The position numbers and the translations under genes were made by a program. The notes below the pieces were generated by a model. That model saw only the letters and a program-made list of their open reading frames with translations, did not search any database and had not been told where the DNA came from. 64,000 bases of DNA from Azomonas macrocytogenes. Its GTDB lineage: Bacteria; Pseudomonadota; Gammaproteobacteria; Pseudomonadales; Pseudomonadaceae. Positions 11,826 to 19,220 of this stretch are shown in pieces. Every line of letters starts with the position of its first letter. Position 1 is the stretch's first letter. The stretch covers positions 26,487-90,486 of the forward strand of contig NZ_JACHXI010000018.1 in NCBI RefSeq assembly GCF_014191985.1, given 5' to 3'.

Positions 11826-12418
11826 CAAGCGTTCTCCTGATCGGCACCGATAACGATCACGTCATCCGATTCATACGAATAAGGAGGTACCGGCAGATTC
11901 AAGGGTGCCGGCTGCCTCTTATAGACTCGCCCGGCCAGATCATAGCGAGAACCATGGCAAGGACAGAAATAACCGCCGAGCCAATCGGAACCGAGATCGG
12001 CAGGAGCACTCTCAGGACGGAAAGATGGGGCGCAACCAAGATGGGTGCACAGACCGATGACGACCAGAATATCCGGTCTGATCGAGCGATTTCCGGGATC
12101 GACATAAGCAGGCTGGACCGAAGCACGGGATTCAGCATCTGCCAGCACGCTCGGTAACTTTTCAAGGTTTCGTAGAATTTGCTCGCTCCGCCGCAAAATG
12201 AAAATCGGTTGACCTCGCCACTCGATCACAACCTGCTGGCCAGGCGCGATCTTGCCGATATCGATTTTCACCGGAGCGCCTGCAGCCCTGGCTTTAGCAC
12301 TAGGGAGCCAGGACTTTATAAAAGGAACAGCGGCACCTGCTATTCCTACCGCCCCCATGACAGAAGTAGCGGCCACCAGAAACCGACGCCGCCCGGCATT
12401 TTCGCCGTCATCCCTCAT
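11825..12418 (-). CDS. petA: Rieske iron-sulfur subunit of the bc1 complex
   Basis: This subunit carries the mobile [2Fe-2S] cluster that oxidises quinol in complex III. The 197-residue protein begins with a twin-arginine signal anchor (GRRRFLVAATSVMG) and then has the two cluster motifs CTHLGC and CPCHGS in the periplasmic domain. The ATG at 12418 follows GGAGG at good distance and matches the Pseudomonas length; an in-frame codon at 12469 is upstream but unsupported. It is the first gene of the petABC-sspB operon. Confidence 0.97.
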   Translation of the reverse strand: MRDDGENAGRRRFLVAATSVMGAVGIAGAAVPFIKSWLPSAKARAAGAPVKIDIGKIAPGQQVVIEWRGQPIFILRRSEQILRNLEKLPSVLADAESRASVQPAYVDPGNRSIRPDILVVIGLCTHLGCAPSFRPESAPADLGSDWLGGYFCPCHGSRYDLAGRVYKRQPAPLNLPVPPYSYESDDVIVIGADQENA

Positions 12419-12570
12419 CCAACTGCCTCCATCCAGGCCGTTTCTTATTTCTTGCTGAACAATGAGCAAGCGCTCGAAAAATTCGGAAGGATGTTAGAGA
12501 AGCAATCTCATTTGGACAAGAAAACCGCACAAATAGAAAACGGGCCATGAATAAAACAATAAAGCCCGAA

Positions 12571-12607
12571 AAACAAAAACGCCCGTGCTTCGAAGAAGCC
12601 GGGCGTT
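12571..12607 (-). terminator. Intrinsic terminator after rpsI
   Basis: On the minus strand ACGCCCG and CGGGCGT form a stem around a 15-base loop (which can itself pair further), followed by TTTTGTTT. It closes the rplM-rpsI operon just after the rpsI stop. Confidence 0.85.
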
Positions 12608-12626
12608 TCGTACAAGCGATGAAAAA

Positions 12627-13019
12627 TCAGCGCTTGGAGTACTGCGGACGTTTACGCGCTTTGCGTAGACCAACTTTCTTACGCTCAACTTCACGTGCAT
12701 CGCGGGTAACATAACCAGCTTTGCGCAGCGAACCACGCAGAGACTCGTCGTACTCGATCAATGCCCGAGTGATACCGTGACGAATGGCACCAGCCTGTCC
12801 GCTCACGCCACCACCCAGAACAGTCACGTAAATGTCGAACTTCTCGACAGTCTCGGTCAGCTCCAGGGGCTGACGCACGACCATCCGCGCAGTTTCGCGG
12901 CCAAAGAAGTTTTCCAGCGTGCGATCATTGATGGAAATCTTACCAGTACCCGGGCGCAGGAACACCCGAGCAGTTGCAGTCTTACGACGGCCAGTGCCGT
13001 AGTTTTGAGTCGCCGACAT
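12627..13019 (-). CDS. rpsI: 30S ribosomal protein S9
   Basis: S9 (uS9) binds the head of the 30S subunit; its C-terminal tail reaches the P-site tRNA. The 130-residue sequence is typical: [19 protein letters not shown] near the N-terminus, the central [15 protein letters not shown] segment, and the C-terminal [17 protein letters not shown] tail ending in the conserved SKR. It follows rplM by 14 bases, the standard L13-S9 pair, and a clear terminator lies downstream. Confidence 0.99.
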   Translation of the reverse strand: MSATQNYGTGRRKTATARVFLRPGTGKISINDRTLENFFGRETARMVVRQPLELTETVEKFDIYVTVLGGGVSGQAGAIRHGITRALIEYDESLRGSLRKAGYVTRDAREVERKKVGLRKARKRPQYSKR

Positions 13020-13033
13020 AATGATCTATCCCG

Positions 13034-13462
13034 TTAAATCTTGAGTTCTTGGGGCTGCTGGGCAGTGTGCGGATGGGCTGAACCCTTGTACACCTTCAGC
13101 TTGCGATACATGTCTCGACCCAGTGGGTTCTTCGGCAACATGCCTTTGACTGCGATCTCGATCACGCGCTCGGGAGCCCGGTCGATCAGTTTCTCGAAAC
13201 TGATCGACTTGATGCCGCCCGGAAAACCGGAATGGGAGTAGTACATCTTGTCGCTGGACTTGGCACCGGTAACACGCACCTGCTCGGCATTGATCACGAC
13301 GATATAGTCGCCAGTATCAACATGCGGAGTGTATTCGGGCTTGTGCTTGCCGCGCAGACGCGTAGCGATTTCGGTGGCCAGACGACCCAGGGTCTGACCG
13401 GCAGCATCGACCACATACCAGTCGCGCTTTACAGTTTCCGGTTTAGCTGTGTAAGTCTTCAT
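13034..13462 (-). CDS. rplM: 50S ribosomal protein L13
   Basis: L13 (uL13) is an early assembly protein of the 50S subunit. The 142-residue protein shows the family pattern: [16 protein letters not shown] near the start, [25 protein letters not shown], and the late [18 protein letters not shown] block. It is transcribed with rpsI. A promoter and a small GC-rich hairpin lie in the short leader. In E. coli L13 represses its own operon through the leader, but whether that happens here is not shown. Confidence 0.99.
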   Translation of the reverse strand: MKTYTAKPETVKRDWYVVDAAGQTLGRLATEIATRLRGKHKPEYTPHVDTGDYIVVINAEQVRVTGAKSSDKMYYSHSGFPGGIKSISFEKLIDRAPERVIEIAVKGMLPKNPLGRDMYRKLKVYKGSAHPHTAQQPQELKI

Positions 13463-13476
13463 TCTTTCTAATAGCC

Positions 13477-13492
13477 TCAGGGGCCGCCCTGA
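13477..13492 (-). promoter_or_regulatory. Leader hairpin ahead of rplM
   Basis: TCAGGG (13477-13482) and CCCTGA (13487-13492) form a 6-bp stem with a 4-base loop, 15 bp before the rplM ATG and within the short predicted 5' leader. It is a candidate for autogenous control by L13, by analogy only. Confidence 0.35.
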
Positions 13493-13505
13493 AATAAGAC
13501 GGCGG

Positions 13506-13535
13506 ATCTTACCGAATAAGTACTTTCCCTGGCAA
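13506..13535 (-). promoter_or_regulatory. Promoter of rplM-rpsI
   Basis: On the minus strand TTGCCA (13535-13530) and TAAGAT (13511-13506) are 18 bp apart, about 45 bp before the rplM start. The rest of the gap to the tas gene (13536-13856) is AT-mixed sequence in which I see no further gene. Confidence 0.6.
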
Positions 13536-13856
13536 GGCCAGGCGGCCGGAAACAGACGCTATCGGGGGCTCGGGTCAGCGCGTCCGCCACGGCAGAAATG
13601 CGACAGGCTAGGCATCCCCTGCCGGAATTTCACTCGACGGGCCAGGCGTTCCCGACGAAGGCGCAAAATTATGCTGATTTCGAGAAAAATAGCAACCTGC
13701 CAAATCTACAGACAAAAAATGCTTGTCCGAATCGGCAACGCACTCGCCTTGATTACCGGCATGTCCAGCTAACGCCCAAGCTTCGCTCTTTGGCCTTCCA
13801 GCGGTTTTTTTGGCTAAGCTTGCAGACACCCAGCGAATTCGATAATGAGGAGAAGC

Positions 13857-14894
13857 ATGAAATATCGCCGACTAAGCCGAACGGACCTCAATGTCAGCGC
13901 GCTCTGCCTGGGCACCATGACCTGGGGCGAGCAGAACACCCAGGCCGAGGCCTTTGCCCAGATCGATATGGCAAAAGCAGCAGGAGTCAACTTCATCGAT
14001 ACGGCCGAGATGTATCCGGTTCCGCCAAAGGCCGAAACCTATGCCTCGACCGAACGCATCATCGGTAACTACTTCAAGACACACGGCAATCGTGCCGACT
14101 GGATTCTCGCCAGCAAGATCGCCGGGCCGGGCAATGGCATCGACTACATCAGGAACGGTGAACTGAAATTCAATCGCCAGCATATCCAGGCAGCCGTAGA
14201 CGCAAGCCTCGAACGCTTGCAGACCGACTGGATCGACCTCTATCAATTGCATTGGCCCGAACGCAGCACCAATTTTTTCGGGCAACTCGGCTATAGCCAC
14301 AAGGAACAGAATTTCACGCCGCTCGAAGAAACCCTGGCTGCATTGGACGAACAGGTGAAAGCCGGCAAGATCCGCCATATTGGCCTGTCCAACGAAACGC
14401 CCTGGGGAACCATGAAGTATCTTCAGTTGGCTGAATCTCGTGGCTGGCCACGAGCCGTTTCAATCCAGAATCCCTACAACCTGCTCAACCGCAGCTTCGA
14501 GGTCGGCCTGGCGGAAATTGCGCTACGCGAAGATTGTGGCCTGCTGGCCTACTCACCGATGGCGTTCGGCATGCTATCGGGCAAATACGAAAACGGAGCC
14601 CATCCGGCAGACGCCCGCATTACCTTGTTCAGCCGCTTCACGCGCTATACCAACCCGCAAGCCATTGCCGCCTGTTCGCAATACGTCGAACTGGCTCGCC
14701 AGCACAGCCTGGACCCAGCGCAGATGGCCCTGGCCTTCGTTACCGGACAACCATTCGTGACCAGCAATATCATCGGCGCCACGACGCTCAAGCAGTTGGA
14801 AAGCAATCTGGCCAGCATCGATCTCGACCTATCGAGCGACCTGCTCGAAGCCATCGAAGCCATTCATCGGAAACAACCCAATCCCGCCCCCTGA
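13857..14894 (+). CDS. tas: Aldo-keto reductase, Tas-like
   Basis: This is a predicted NADP(H)-dependent oxidoreductase of the aldo-keto reductase superfamily. It is close in length and sequence style to the E. coli Tas protein, whose natural substrate is unknown. The 345-residue TIM-barrel protein has the catalytic-tetrad regions: Asp and Tyr in FIDTAEMYPVP (near residues 48-58), Lys in ASKIAGP, and His in YQLHWPER. A GGAG ribosome-binding site lies 4 bases before the ATG at 13857; an in-frame start 12 bases upstream is less likely. It is the plus-strand neighbour of rplM, a linkage also found in other Pseudomonas genomes. Confidence 0.9.
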   Translation: MKYRRLSRTDLNVSALCLGTMTWGEQNTQAEAFAQIDMAKAAGVNFIDTAEMYPVPPKAETYASTERIIGNYFKTHGNRADWILASKIAGPGNGIDYIRNGELKFNRQHIQAAVDASLERLQTDWIDLYQLHWPERSTNFFGQLGYSHKEQNFTPLEETLAALDEQVKAGKIRHIGLSNETPWGTMKYLQLAESRGWPRAVSIQNPYNLLNRSFEVGLAEIALREDCGLLAYSPMAFGMLSGKYENGAHPADARITLFSRFTRYTNPQAIAACSQYVELARQHSLDPAQMALAFVTGQPFVTSNIIGATTLKQLESNLASIDLDLSSDLLEAIEAIHRKQPNPAP

Positions 14895-14978
14895 ATATCG
14901 AGTCGGACCAAGGTTGGAAATATAGACGGCCAGTCCAGGACGGGCTGACGCAAGAAAGGGAATAATTGCTGAAAGAAA

Positions 14979-15016
14979 CTGCCCGACAGCCACCGAGCAG
15001 AACAGGTGGTTGTCGA
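14979..15016 (-). terminator. Hairpin downstream of glycine-zipper gene copy 1
   Basis: On the minus strand GCTCGACAACCACC and GGTGGCTGTCGGGC fold into a stem with one mismatch and G-U pairs, around CTGTTCTGCTC-like loop sequence. The equivalent position after copy 2 also has a hairpin, with a different but perfectly paired sequence. No long T run follows. Confidence 0.4.
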
Positions 15017-15032
15017 GCCGAACGAAGCAGAA

Positions 15033-15356
15033 TCAGTTAAGAGCGTTTCTGCCTCTACGCTCCAGATTAGCAACGCGCTCGTCGGCGGATTTTTTCTCTG
15101 ACATCTTTTTAGCCAGCATTTCTTTATTGTCGTTGGCGGAAATACCGGCTACGTCCTGAACGCTTCCACCAGTGAACATGCCAGCCACGGCACCGGCTAC
15201 TGCACCGATGGGGCCACCGGCAGCAGCACCCACCATCATGCCGGACAGGCCACCGAACCCCTCTCCTGCCTTGGCATCACTTTCGGCATGCACCTCAGAG
15301 GCTGCTGAATATTGACTTCCTGCCAGAAGCAGGGAAAAAGCAACAATTTTCTTCAT
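15033..15356 (-). CDS. Small secreted glycine-zipper protein, copy 1
   Basis: I do not recognise this family by name. The 107-residue product has a Sec signal peptide (MKKIVAFSLLLAG, cleavage probably near residue 20). A glycine-zipper segment follows (about 33-63, with GLSGMMVGAAAGGPIGAVAGAVAG), of the kind that inserts in or packs against membranes. The C-terminal half is charged and helical (MLAKKMSEKKSADERVANLE). It is about 82 percent identical (88 of 107 residues by my count) to the product at 15701-16024, so the two are tandem duplicates. The ATG at 15356 is fixed by the signal peptide; an upstream in-frame extension to 15407 lacks support. Confidence 0.82.
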   Translation of the reverse strand: MKKIVAFSLLLAGSQYSAASEVHAESDAKAGEGFGGLSGMMVGAAAGGPIGAVAGAVAGMFTGGSVQDVAGISANDNKEMLAKKMSEKKSADERVANLERRGRNALN

Positions 15357-15412
15357 TTTAACGAAGTTCCTTTTTTGCTCTGGAGTTCTTTGAATACAGT
15401 CACGCAAGGCAA

Positions 15413-15438
15413 GGAAAAAAGATGTCTACAGCATCTTT
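15413..15438. promoter_or_regulatory. Leader hairpin of copy 1, terminator-like on both strands
   Basis: AAAAGATG and CATCTTTT flank TCTACAG to give a perfect 8-bp stem with an A run on one side and a T run on the other. It lies about 60-80 bp upstream of the glycine-zipper gene start. The same stem is kept upstream of copy 2. The rest of the 15357-15700 gap holds a conserved TTGACC-containing stretch near 15470-15475 and no gene that I can support. Confidence 0.5.
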
Positions 15439-15654
15439 TGTTACATACAGATTCAAAGATTTTTTACTAATGGTCAATAAGGATTTTTCCTTATTTACAA
15501 CAACCTTCCCATTCTGATAGGAATGGCCGACCATCTTAGAGCCTGCGTATTTTCATACTGCATACCCGCTCACAACCCATTGCCGCCGGCCCATGGCATA
15601 GCCAGCCCGCGATGAACTGGCCTTAAGGAAGTGAATGATTATCGGCAGGAACAG

Positions 15655-15692
15655 CTCGGCAATCACCAAGAGGAACGGGTAATTGCCGAGCA
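15655..15692 (-). terminator. Hairpin downstream of glycine-zipper gene copy 2
   Basis: GCTCGGCAAT and ATTGCCGAGC form a perfect 10-bp stem around an 18-base loop, just beyond the stop codon of copy 2 on the minus strand. No T run follows, so strength as a terminator is uncertain. Confidence 0.45.
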
Positions 15693-15700
15693 GAGCTACA

Positions 15701-16024
15701 TCAGTTGAGAGCGTTTCTGCTTCCACGCTCCAGGTTAGCAAAGCGCTCGTCGAGAGCCTTCTTCTCCGACAACTTGCTGGCTAATACATCTTTATTATCG
15801 GTGGCGGAGATCCCGGTTACGTCCTGGACGTTTTCACCGGTGAACATACCGGCCATGGCACCAGCCAACGCGCCAACGGGACCACCCGCAGCTGCGCCCA
15901 CCATCATGCCGGACAGGCCGCCAAACCCCTCTCCCGCCTTGGCATCGCTTTCAGCATGTACTTCGGAGGCACTCGCGTAATGACTCCCTGCCAGCAGCAG
16001 GGAAAAAGCAACGATCTTTTTCAT
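15701..16024 (-). CDS. Small secreted glycine-zipper protein, copy 2
   Basis: This is the tandem paralogue of the gene at 15033-15356, offset by exactly 668 bases. The 107-residue product has the same layout: signal peptide, glycine zipper (GLSGMMVGAAAGGPVGALAGAMAG) and charged C-terminus ending ERGSRNALN. Most changes between the copies are in the C-terminal third and the signal-peptide end. The zipper is nearly unchanged, which suggests it is the constrained part. Function is unknown; an envelope-located protein is the safest inference. The upstream leader is duplicated too. Confidence 0.82.
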   Translation of the reverse strand: MKKIVAFSLLLAGSHYASASEVHAESDAKAGEGFGGLSGMMVGAAAGGPVGALAGAMAGMFTGENVQDVTGISATDNKDVLASKLSEKKALDERFANLERGSRNALN

Positions 16025-16084
16025 TCGATAAAGTTCCTTTTTGCTCTGTAATTTCTGGATAAGGCACGCGAGGCAAGATACCGC

Positions 16085-16106
16085 AAGATGTCTACAGCAT
16101 CTTTTT
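16085..16106. promoter_or_regulatory. Leader hairpin of copy 2
   Basis: AAGATG, TCTACAG, CATCTT followed by TTT repeats the leader hairpin of copy 1 at the equivalent distance from the start codon. Flanking bases differ while the stem is kept. Confidence 0.45.
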
Positions 16107-16214
16107 GTTACACACTTTCAGATTCAAAGATTTTCCACTGATGGTCAATAAAGATTTTTTCTTATTGGCGACAACGACCCAATTCTGGCAACGCAATCGA
16201 GCAATAGCCTGGCT

Positions 16215-16412
16215 TCAGTGCTTGCGCGGCGGCAGATCTTCGGAAAACAGCTCATCTGCCAGCAAATCACCGGGGATCGCATGCTCTTCGGCCGCCCAGG
16301 CGCCAAGGTCGATCAACTTGCAACGATGAGAGCAAAAAGGCCGGTGCGTACTTTGCGGCCCCCATTCCACCGGAGAGCCGCAGGTTGGGCAACGTATAAT
16401 GGTACTCGTCAT
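16215..16412 (-). CDS. yacG: DNA gyrase inhibitor / zinc-binding protein YacG
   Basis: YacG is a small zinc protein that binds GyrB and inhibits gyrase in E. coli. The 65-residue sequence shows the four zinc-ligand cysteines (Cys8, Cys11, Cys27, Cys31), the surrounding [16 protein letters not shown] motif, and an acidic C-terminal tail, all typical. The ATG overlaps the coaE stop by four bases, so it is translated with coaE. The coaE-yacG pairing downstream of pilD is common in gamma-proteobacteria. Confidence 0.95.
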   Translation of the reverse strand: MTSTIIRCPTCGSPVEWGPQSTHRPFCSHRCKLIDLGAWAAEEHAIPGDLLADELFSEDLPPRKH

Positions 16413-17023
16413 GTTCGACCTCCTTTCAGAGTCAGATAGAAACCGTGCAGGCGCTCGACCTCCTGGCGCAACCAGGATCGATCGCGATCGTTTACCAGCA
16501 CATCGTCGGCATGCCGCAAGCGCTCATCGCGTTGCATCTGGATCTTGAGAATAGCGCGGACCTGCTCTTCATCGGCGGAATCGCGCGCCATGGCACGCTG
16601 TATTTGCAGCGACTCGGGCGTATCGACCACCAACACCCGCTGCATGCGCTGATATTGCCCCGACTCGATCAACAGCGGCGATACCAAGATAGCGTAAGGC
16701 GATTGAGCAAGCGCGAGGCTATGGCCAATCTCCTCCCTGATCAGAGGATGCAGCAAACCCTCCAGCCACTTGCGCTGCTCGGCATCCTGGAAGATCCGCG
16801 CCCGTAGCGCGCCACGGTCCAGCGCACCGGAAGCCAGCAACACCTCTCTGCCGAAATGCTCGACAATCCGTTCGAGCGCCGGTTGCCCCGGCTCGACGAC
16901 CCAGCGAGCGACCTGATCGGCATCGACCAGATGCACGCCCAGCTCGGAAAAGTTTTCCGCCGCCGCACTCTTACCGCTACCGATGCCACCTGTCAGACCG
17001 AGAACCCAAGGTTTCAATACCAT
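16409..17023 (-). CDS. coaE: Dephospho-CoA kinase CoaE
   Basis: CoaE phosphorylates dephospho-CoA in the last step of coenzyme A synthesis. The 204-residue protein has the P-loop GGIGSGKS at 12-19, the conserved VDADQVAR motif near 33-40, and the LLIESG segment in the lid region. The start ATG at 17023 is followed by the expected WVLGLTGG strand. It lies about 100 bases downstream of pilD on the same strand, and yacG overlaps its end. Confidence 0.96.
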   Translation of the reverse strand: MVLKPWVLGLTGGIGSGKSAAAENFSELGVHLVDADQVARWVVEPGQPALERIVEHFGREVLLASGALDRGALRARIFQDAEQRKWLEGLLHPLIREEIGHSLALAQSPYAILVSPLLIESGQYQRMQRVLVVDTPESLQIQRAMARDSADEEQVRAILKIQMQRDERLRHADDVLVNDRDRSWLRQEVERLHGFYLTLKGGRT

Positions 17024-17126
17024 CCCCTACACAAGCTGGAGTACGAAGAAATAGTGCCCGAAGCACTGAAAAGCAAATCGGTTTGACCGAAGGAAGCCAG
17101 GCCAGGCACGCCTAACGAAGCCGAGA

Positions 17127-17996
17127 TCAAAACCCGGCAAACGCCAGATAGCTTGCAGTAAGGAAATCGCCCCACAGCAACGCTACCCAGCCGGCAACAG
17201 CAAGAAAAGGCCCGAATGGAATTGGCGTACTGCTATCAGCACCGCGCAAGCGCAGCATTATGGTACCGAGAATCGCGCCAACCAGGGCTGAGAACAGAAT
17301 CGTCAAAGGCAGAATCTGCCAGCTACCCCAGGCGCCCAGCAGCGCCAGCAGCTTGAAATCGCCATGGCCCATGCCCTCCTTGCCCGTTGCCAGCTTGAAC
17401 AGCCAATACACCGACCACAGGGAAAGATATCCGCCAACCGCGCCCCAGACAGCATCCTCCAGCGAAGCGAAAAGACCGAAGCAATTGACGATAAGACCCA
17501 GCCACAACAGCGGCAGCACCAGGGAATCGGGAATTAGCTGATGATCGATATCGATCATGCTCATGGCCAGCAAGCCCCACGTCAGCACCAGCAGCGCAGC
17601 GGCCTGCCAGCCGAACCCGAAATGCCAGGCCACATAGGCCGAAAGCAGCCCCGCAACCAACTCGATCAGCGGATAACGCTTGCTGATTACGGCCTGGCAC
17701 GCAGAACACCGACCACGCAAGGCCAGCCAGCTGAACAGTGGAATATTTTCCCACGGGCGAATCCGGTGCCCGCAATGCGGACAGCGCGAAGCCGGTCGCG
17801 CCAGATCGAAAGGCTCGGATTCCGGCTCCGCTGGCAGCTCCAGAAACTCCCGCGCCTGCGCACGCCAGTCGCGCAGCAGCATGATCGGCAGGCGATAGAT
17901 CACAACATTCAGGAAACTGCCGACCAGAAGCCCCAGCACCAGCGCAGACAAAACGAAGGCCAGCGTATTGCTGGCCAGAAATTCGACAAGATCCAT
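17127..17996 (-). CDS. pilD: Prepilin peptidase/N-methyltransferase PilD
   Basis: PilD cleaves the leader of type IV prepilins and type II secretion pseudopilins and N-methylates the new Phe at the inner membrane. The 289-residue polytopic protein has the zinc-type tetracysteine motif (Cys72, Cys75, Cys97, Cys100). The two catalytic aspartates lie in MIDIDHQ (Asp149) and GHGDFK (Asp213), the same positions as in the P. aeruginosa enzyme. It is 4 bases downstream of pilC in the pilBCD operon. Its substrate PilA is encoded at 21251-21820. Confidence 0.97.
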   Translation of the reverse strand: MDLVEFLASNTLAFVLSALVLGLLVGSFLNVVIYRLPIMLLRDWRAQAREFLELPAEPESEPFDLARPASRCPHCGHRIRPWENIPLFSWLALRGRCSACQAVISKRYPLIELVAGLLSAYVAWHFGFGWQAAALLVLTWGLLAMSMIDIDHQLIPDSLVLPLLWLGLIVNCFGLFASLEDAVWGAVGGYLSLWSVYWLFKLATGKEGMGHGDFKLLALLGAWGSWQILPLTILFSALVGAILGTIMLRLRGADSSTPIPFGPFLAVAGWVALLWGDFLTASYLAFAGF

Positions 17997-18000
17997 TGAC

Positions 18001-19218
18001 TTAAACCACGGCTCCCAGTTGGAAAATCGGCAGATACATGGCGATGATCAAACCACCCACCAACACGCCAAGAACCGCCATGATCATTGGCTCCATCAAC
18101 GTGGTGAGGTTATCCACCATATTGTCGACCTCGGCCTCGTAGAAACTGGCCACCTTATCCAACATCTCGTCCAGGGCTCCGGATTCCTCGCCAATGGCGG
18201 TCATCTGCACGGCCATCGCTGGAAATACGCTGACGTTTCGCATCGAGACGTTCAGTTGCACGCCCGATGACACATCGTTGCGGATCTTGTCCACGGCATT
18301 CTTGAATACCACGTTGCCCGTCGCCCCGGATACGGACTCCAACGCCTCGACCAGCGGCACGCCGGCCGCGAAAGTCGTCGCCAGGGTTCTGGCATAACGG
18401 GCGATGACCGACTTATAGACGATGCTGCCAACGAGAGGCAGCTTGAGCAGCAACCGGTCCCAGCCGTCACGGAACTTTGCCGAACGCCGGTATATTTCCT
18501 TGATGGTGAAAGCAGCCGCAAAAAAACCAAACAACGCCACATACCACCACTCCTGCAACCAGCGCGACATAGCGATGACCATCATGGTGAAAGCAGGAAG
18601 CTCGGCACCGAAACTGGCGAAAACGGTTTCGAACTGCGGCACAACCTTGATCAGCAAAATAGCGGACACGATGACAGCCACTACAACTACCGCAATCGGA
18701 TAGGTCATCGCCTTCTTGATCTTGGCCTTCAGCGCCTCGGTTTTTTCCTTGTAGGTCGCCACCCGGTCCAGCAAAGACTCCAGCGCACCAGACTGCTCGC
18801 CAGAGTCGACCAGGTTGCAGTAAAGATCATCGAAAAAAGTCGGCTTCTTGCGCAAGGAATTGGCGAAGCTGTTGCCCGCAGCGACCTCCAGCTTGATGTC
18901 GTCCACCAGCTTGCGCATGTTCGGGTTTTCGAAACCGCCGGAAATGATATCGAAGGCCTGCAGCAACGGCACCCCGGCCTTCATCATGGTCGCCATCTGC
19001 CGGGTGAACAAGGCGATATCCATCGGCTTGATCTTCTTGCCCGAACTCAACAGCGAAATACCCCTCTTGCGCACCTTCTGCGGATTGATACCCTGCTTGC
19101 GCAGTTGGGCCTTGATCAGGGCCGGGCTGATTCCACTCATCTCCCCCTTGATTCTGGCGCCCTTCCTGTCGAGCCCCTCCCATAGGAAAACGCTCGTCTT
19201 CATCGCCTTTTGCGCCAT
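18001..19218 (-). CDS. pilC: Type IV pilus inner-membrane platform protein PilC
   Basis: PilC is the inner-membrane core on which the extension and retraction ATPases act during pilus assembly. The 405-residue protein has two GspF-type repeats. Each has a cytoplasmic helical domain (FTRQMATMMKAGVPLLQAFDII near 75-96; YARTLATTFAAGVPLVEALESVSG in the second) and membrane spans, including YPIAVVVVAVIVSAILLIKVVPQFE and the C-terminal PMIMAVLGVLVGGLIIAMYLPIF. I use the ATG at 19218, 2 bases after the pilB stop; a TTG at 19224 would overlap pilB. Confidence 0.97.
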   Translation of the reverse strand: MAQKAMKTSVFLWEGLDRKGARIKGEMSGISPALIKAQLRKQGINPQKVRKRGISLLSSGKKIKPMDIALFTRQMATMMKAGVPLLQAFDIISGGFENPNMRKLVDDIKLEVAAGNSFANSLRKKPTFFDDLYCNLVDSGEQSGALESLLDRVATYKEKTEALKAKIKKAMTYPIAVVVVAVIVSAILLIKVVPQFETVFASFGAELPAFTMMVIAMSRWLQEWWYVALFGFFAAAFTIKEIYRRSAKFRDGWDRLLLKLPLVGSIVYKSVIARYARTLATTFAAGVPLVEALESVSGATGNVVFKNAVDKIRNDVSSGVQLNVSMRNVSVFPAMAVQMTAIGEESGALDEMLDKVASFYEAEVDNMVDNLTTLMEPMIMAVLGVLVGGLIIAMYLPIFQLGAVV

Positions 19219-19220
19219 AT

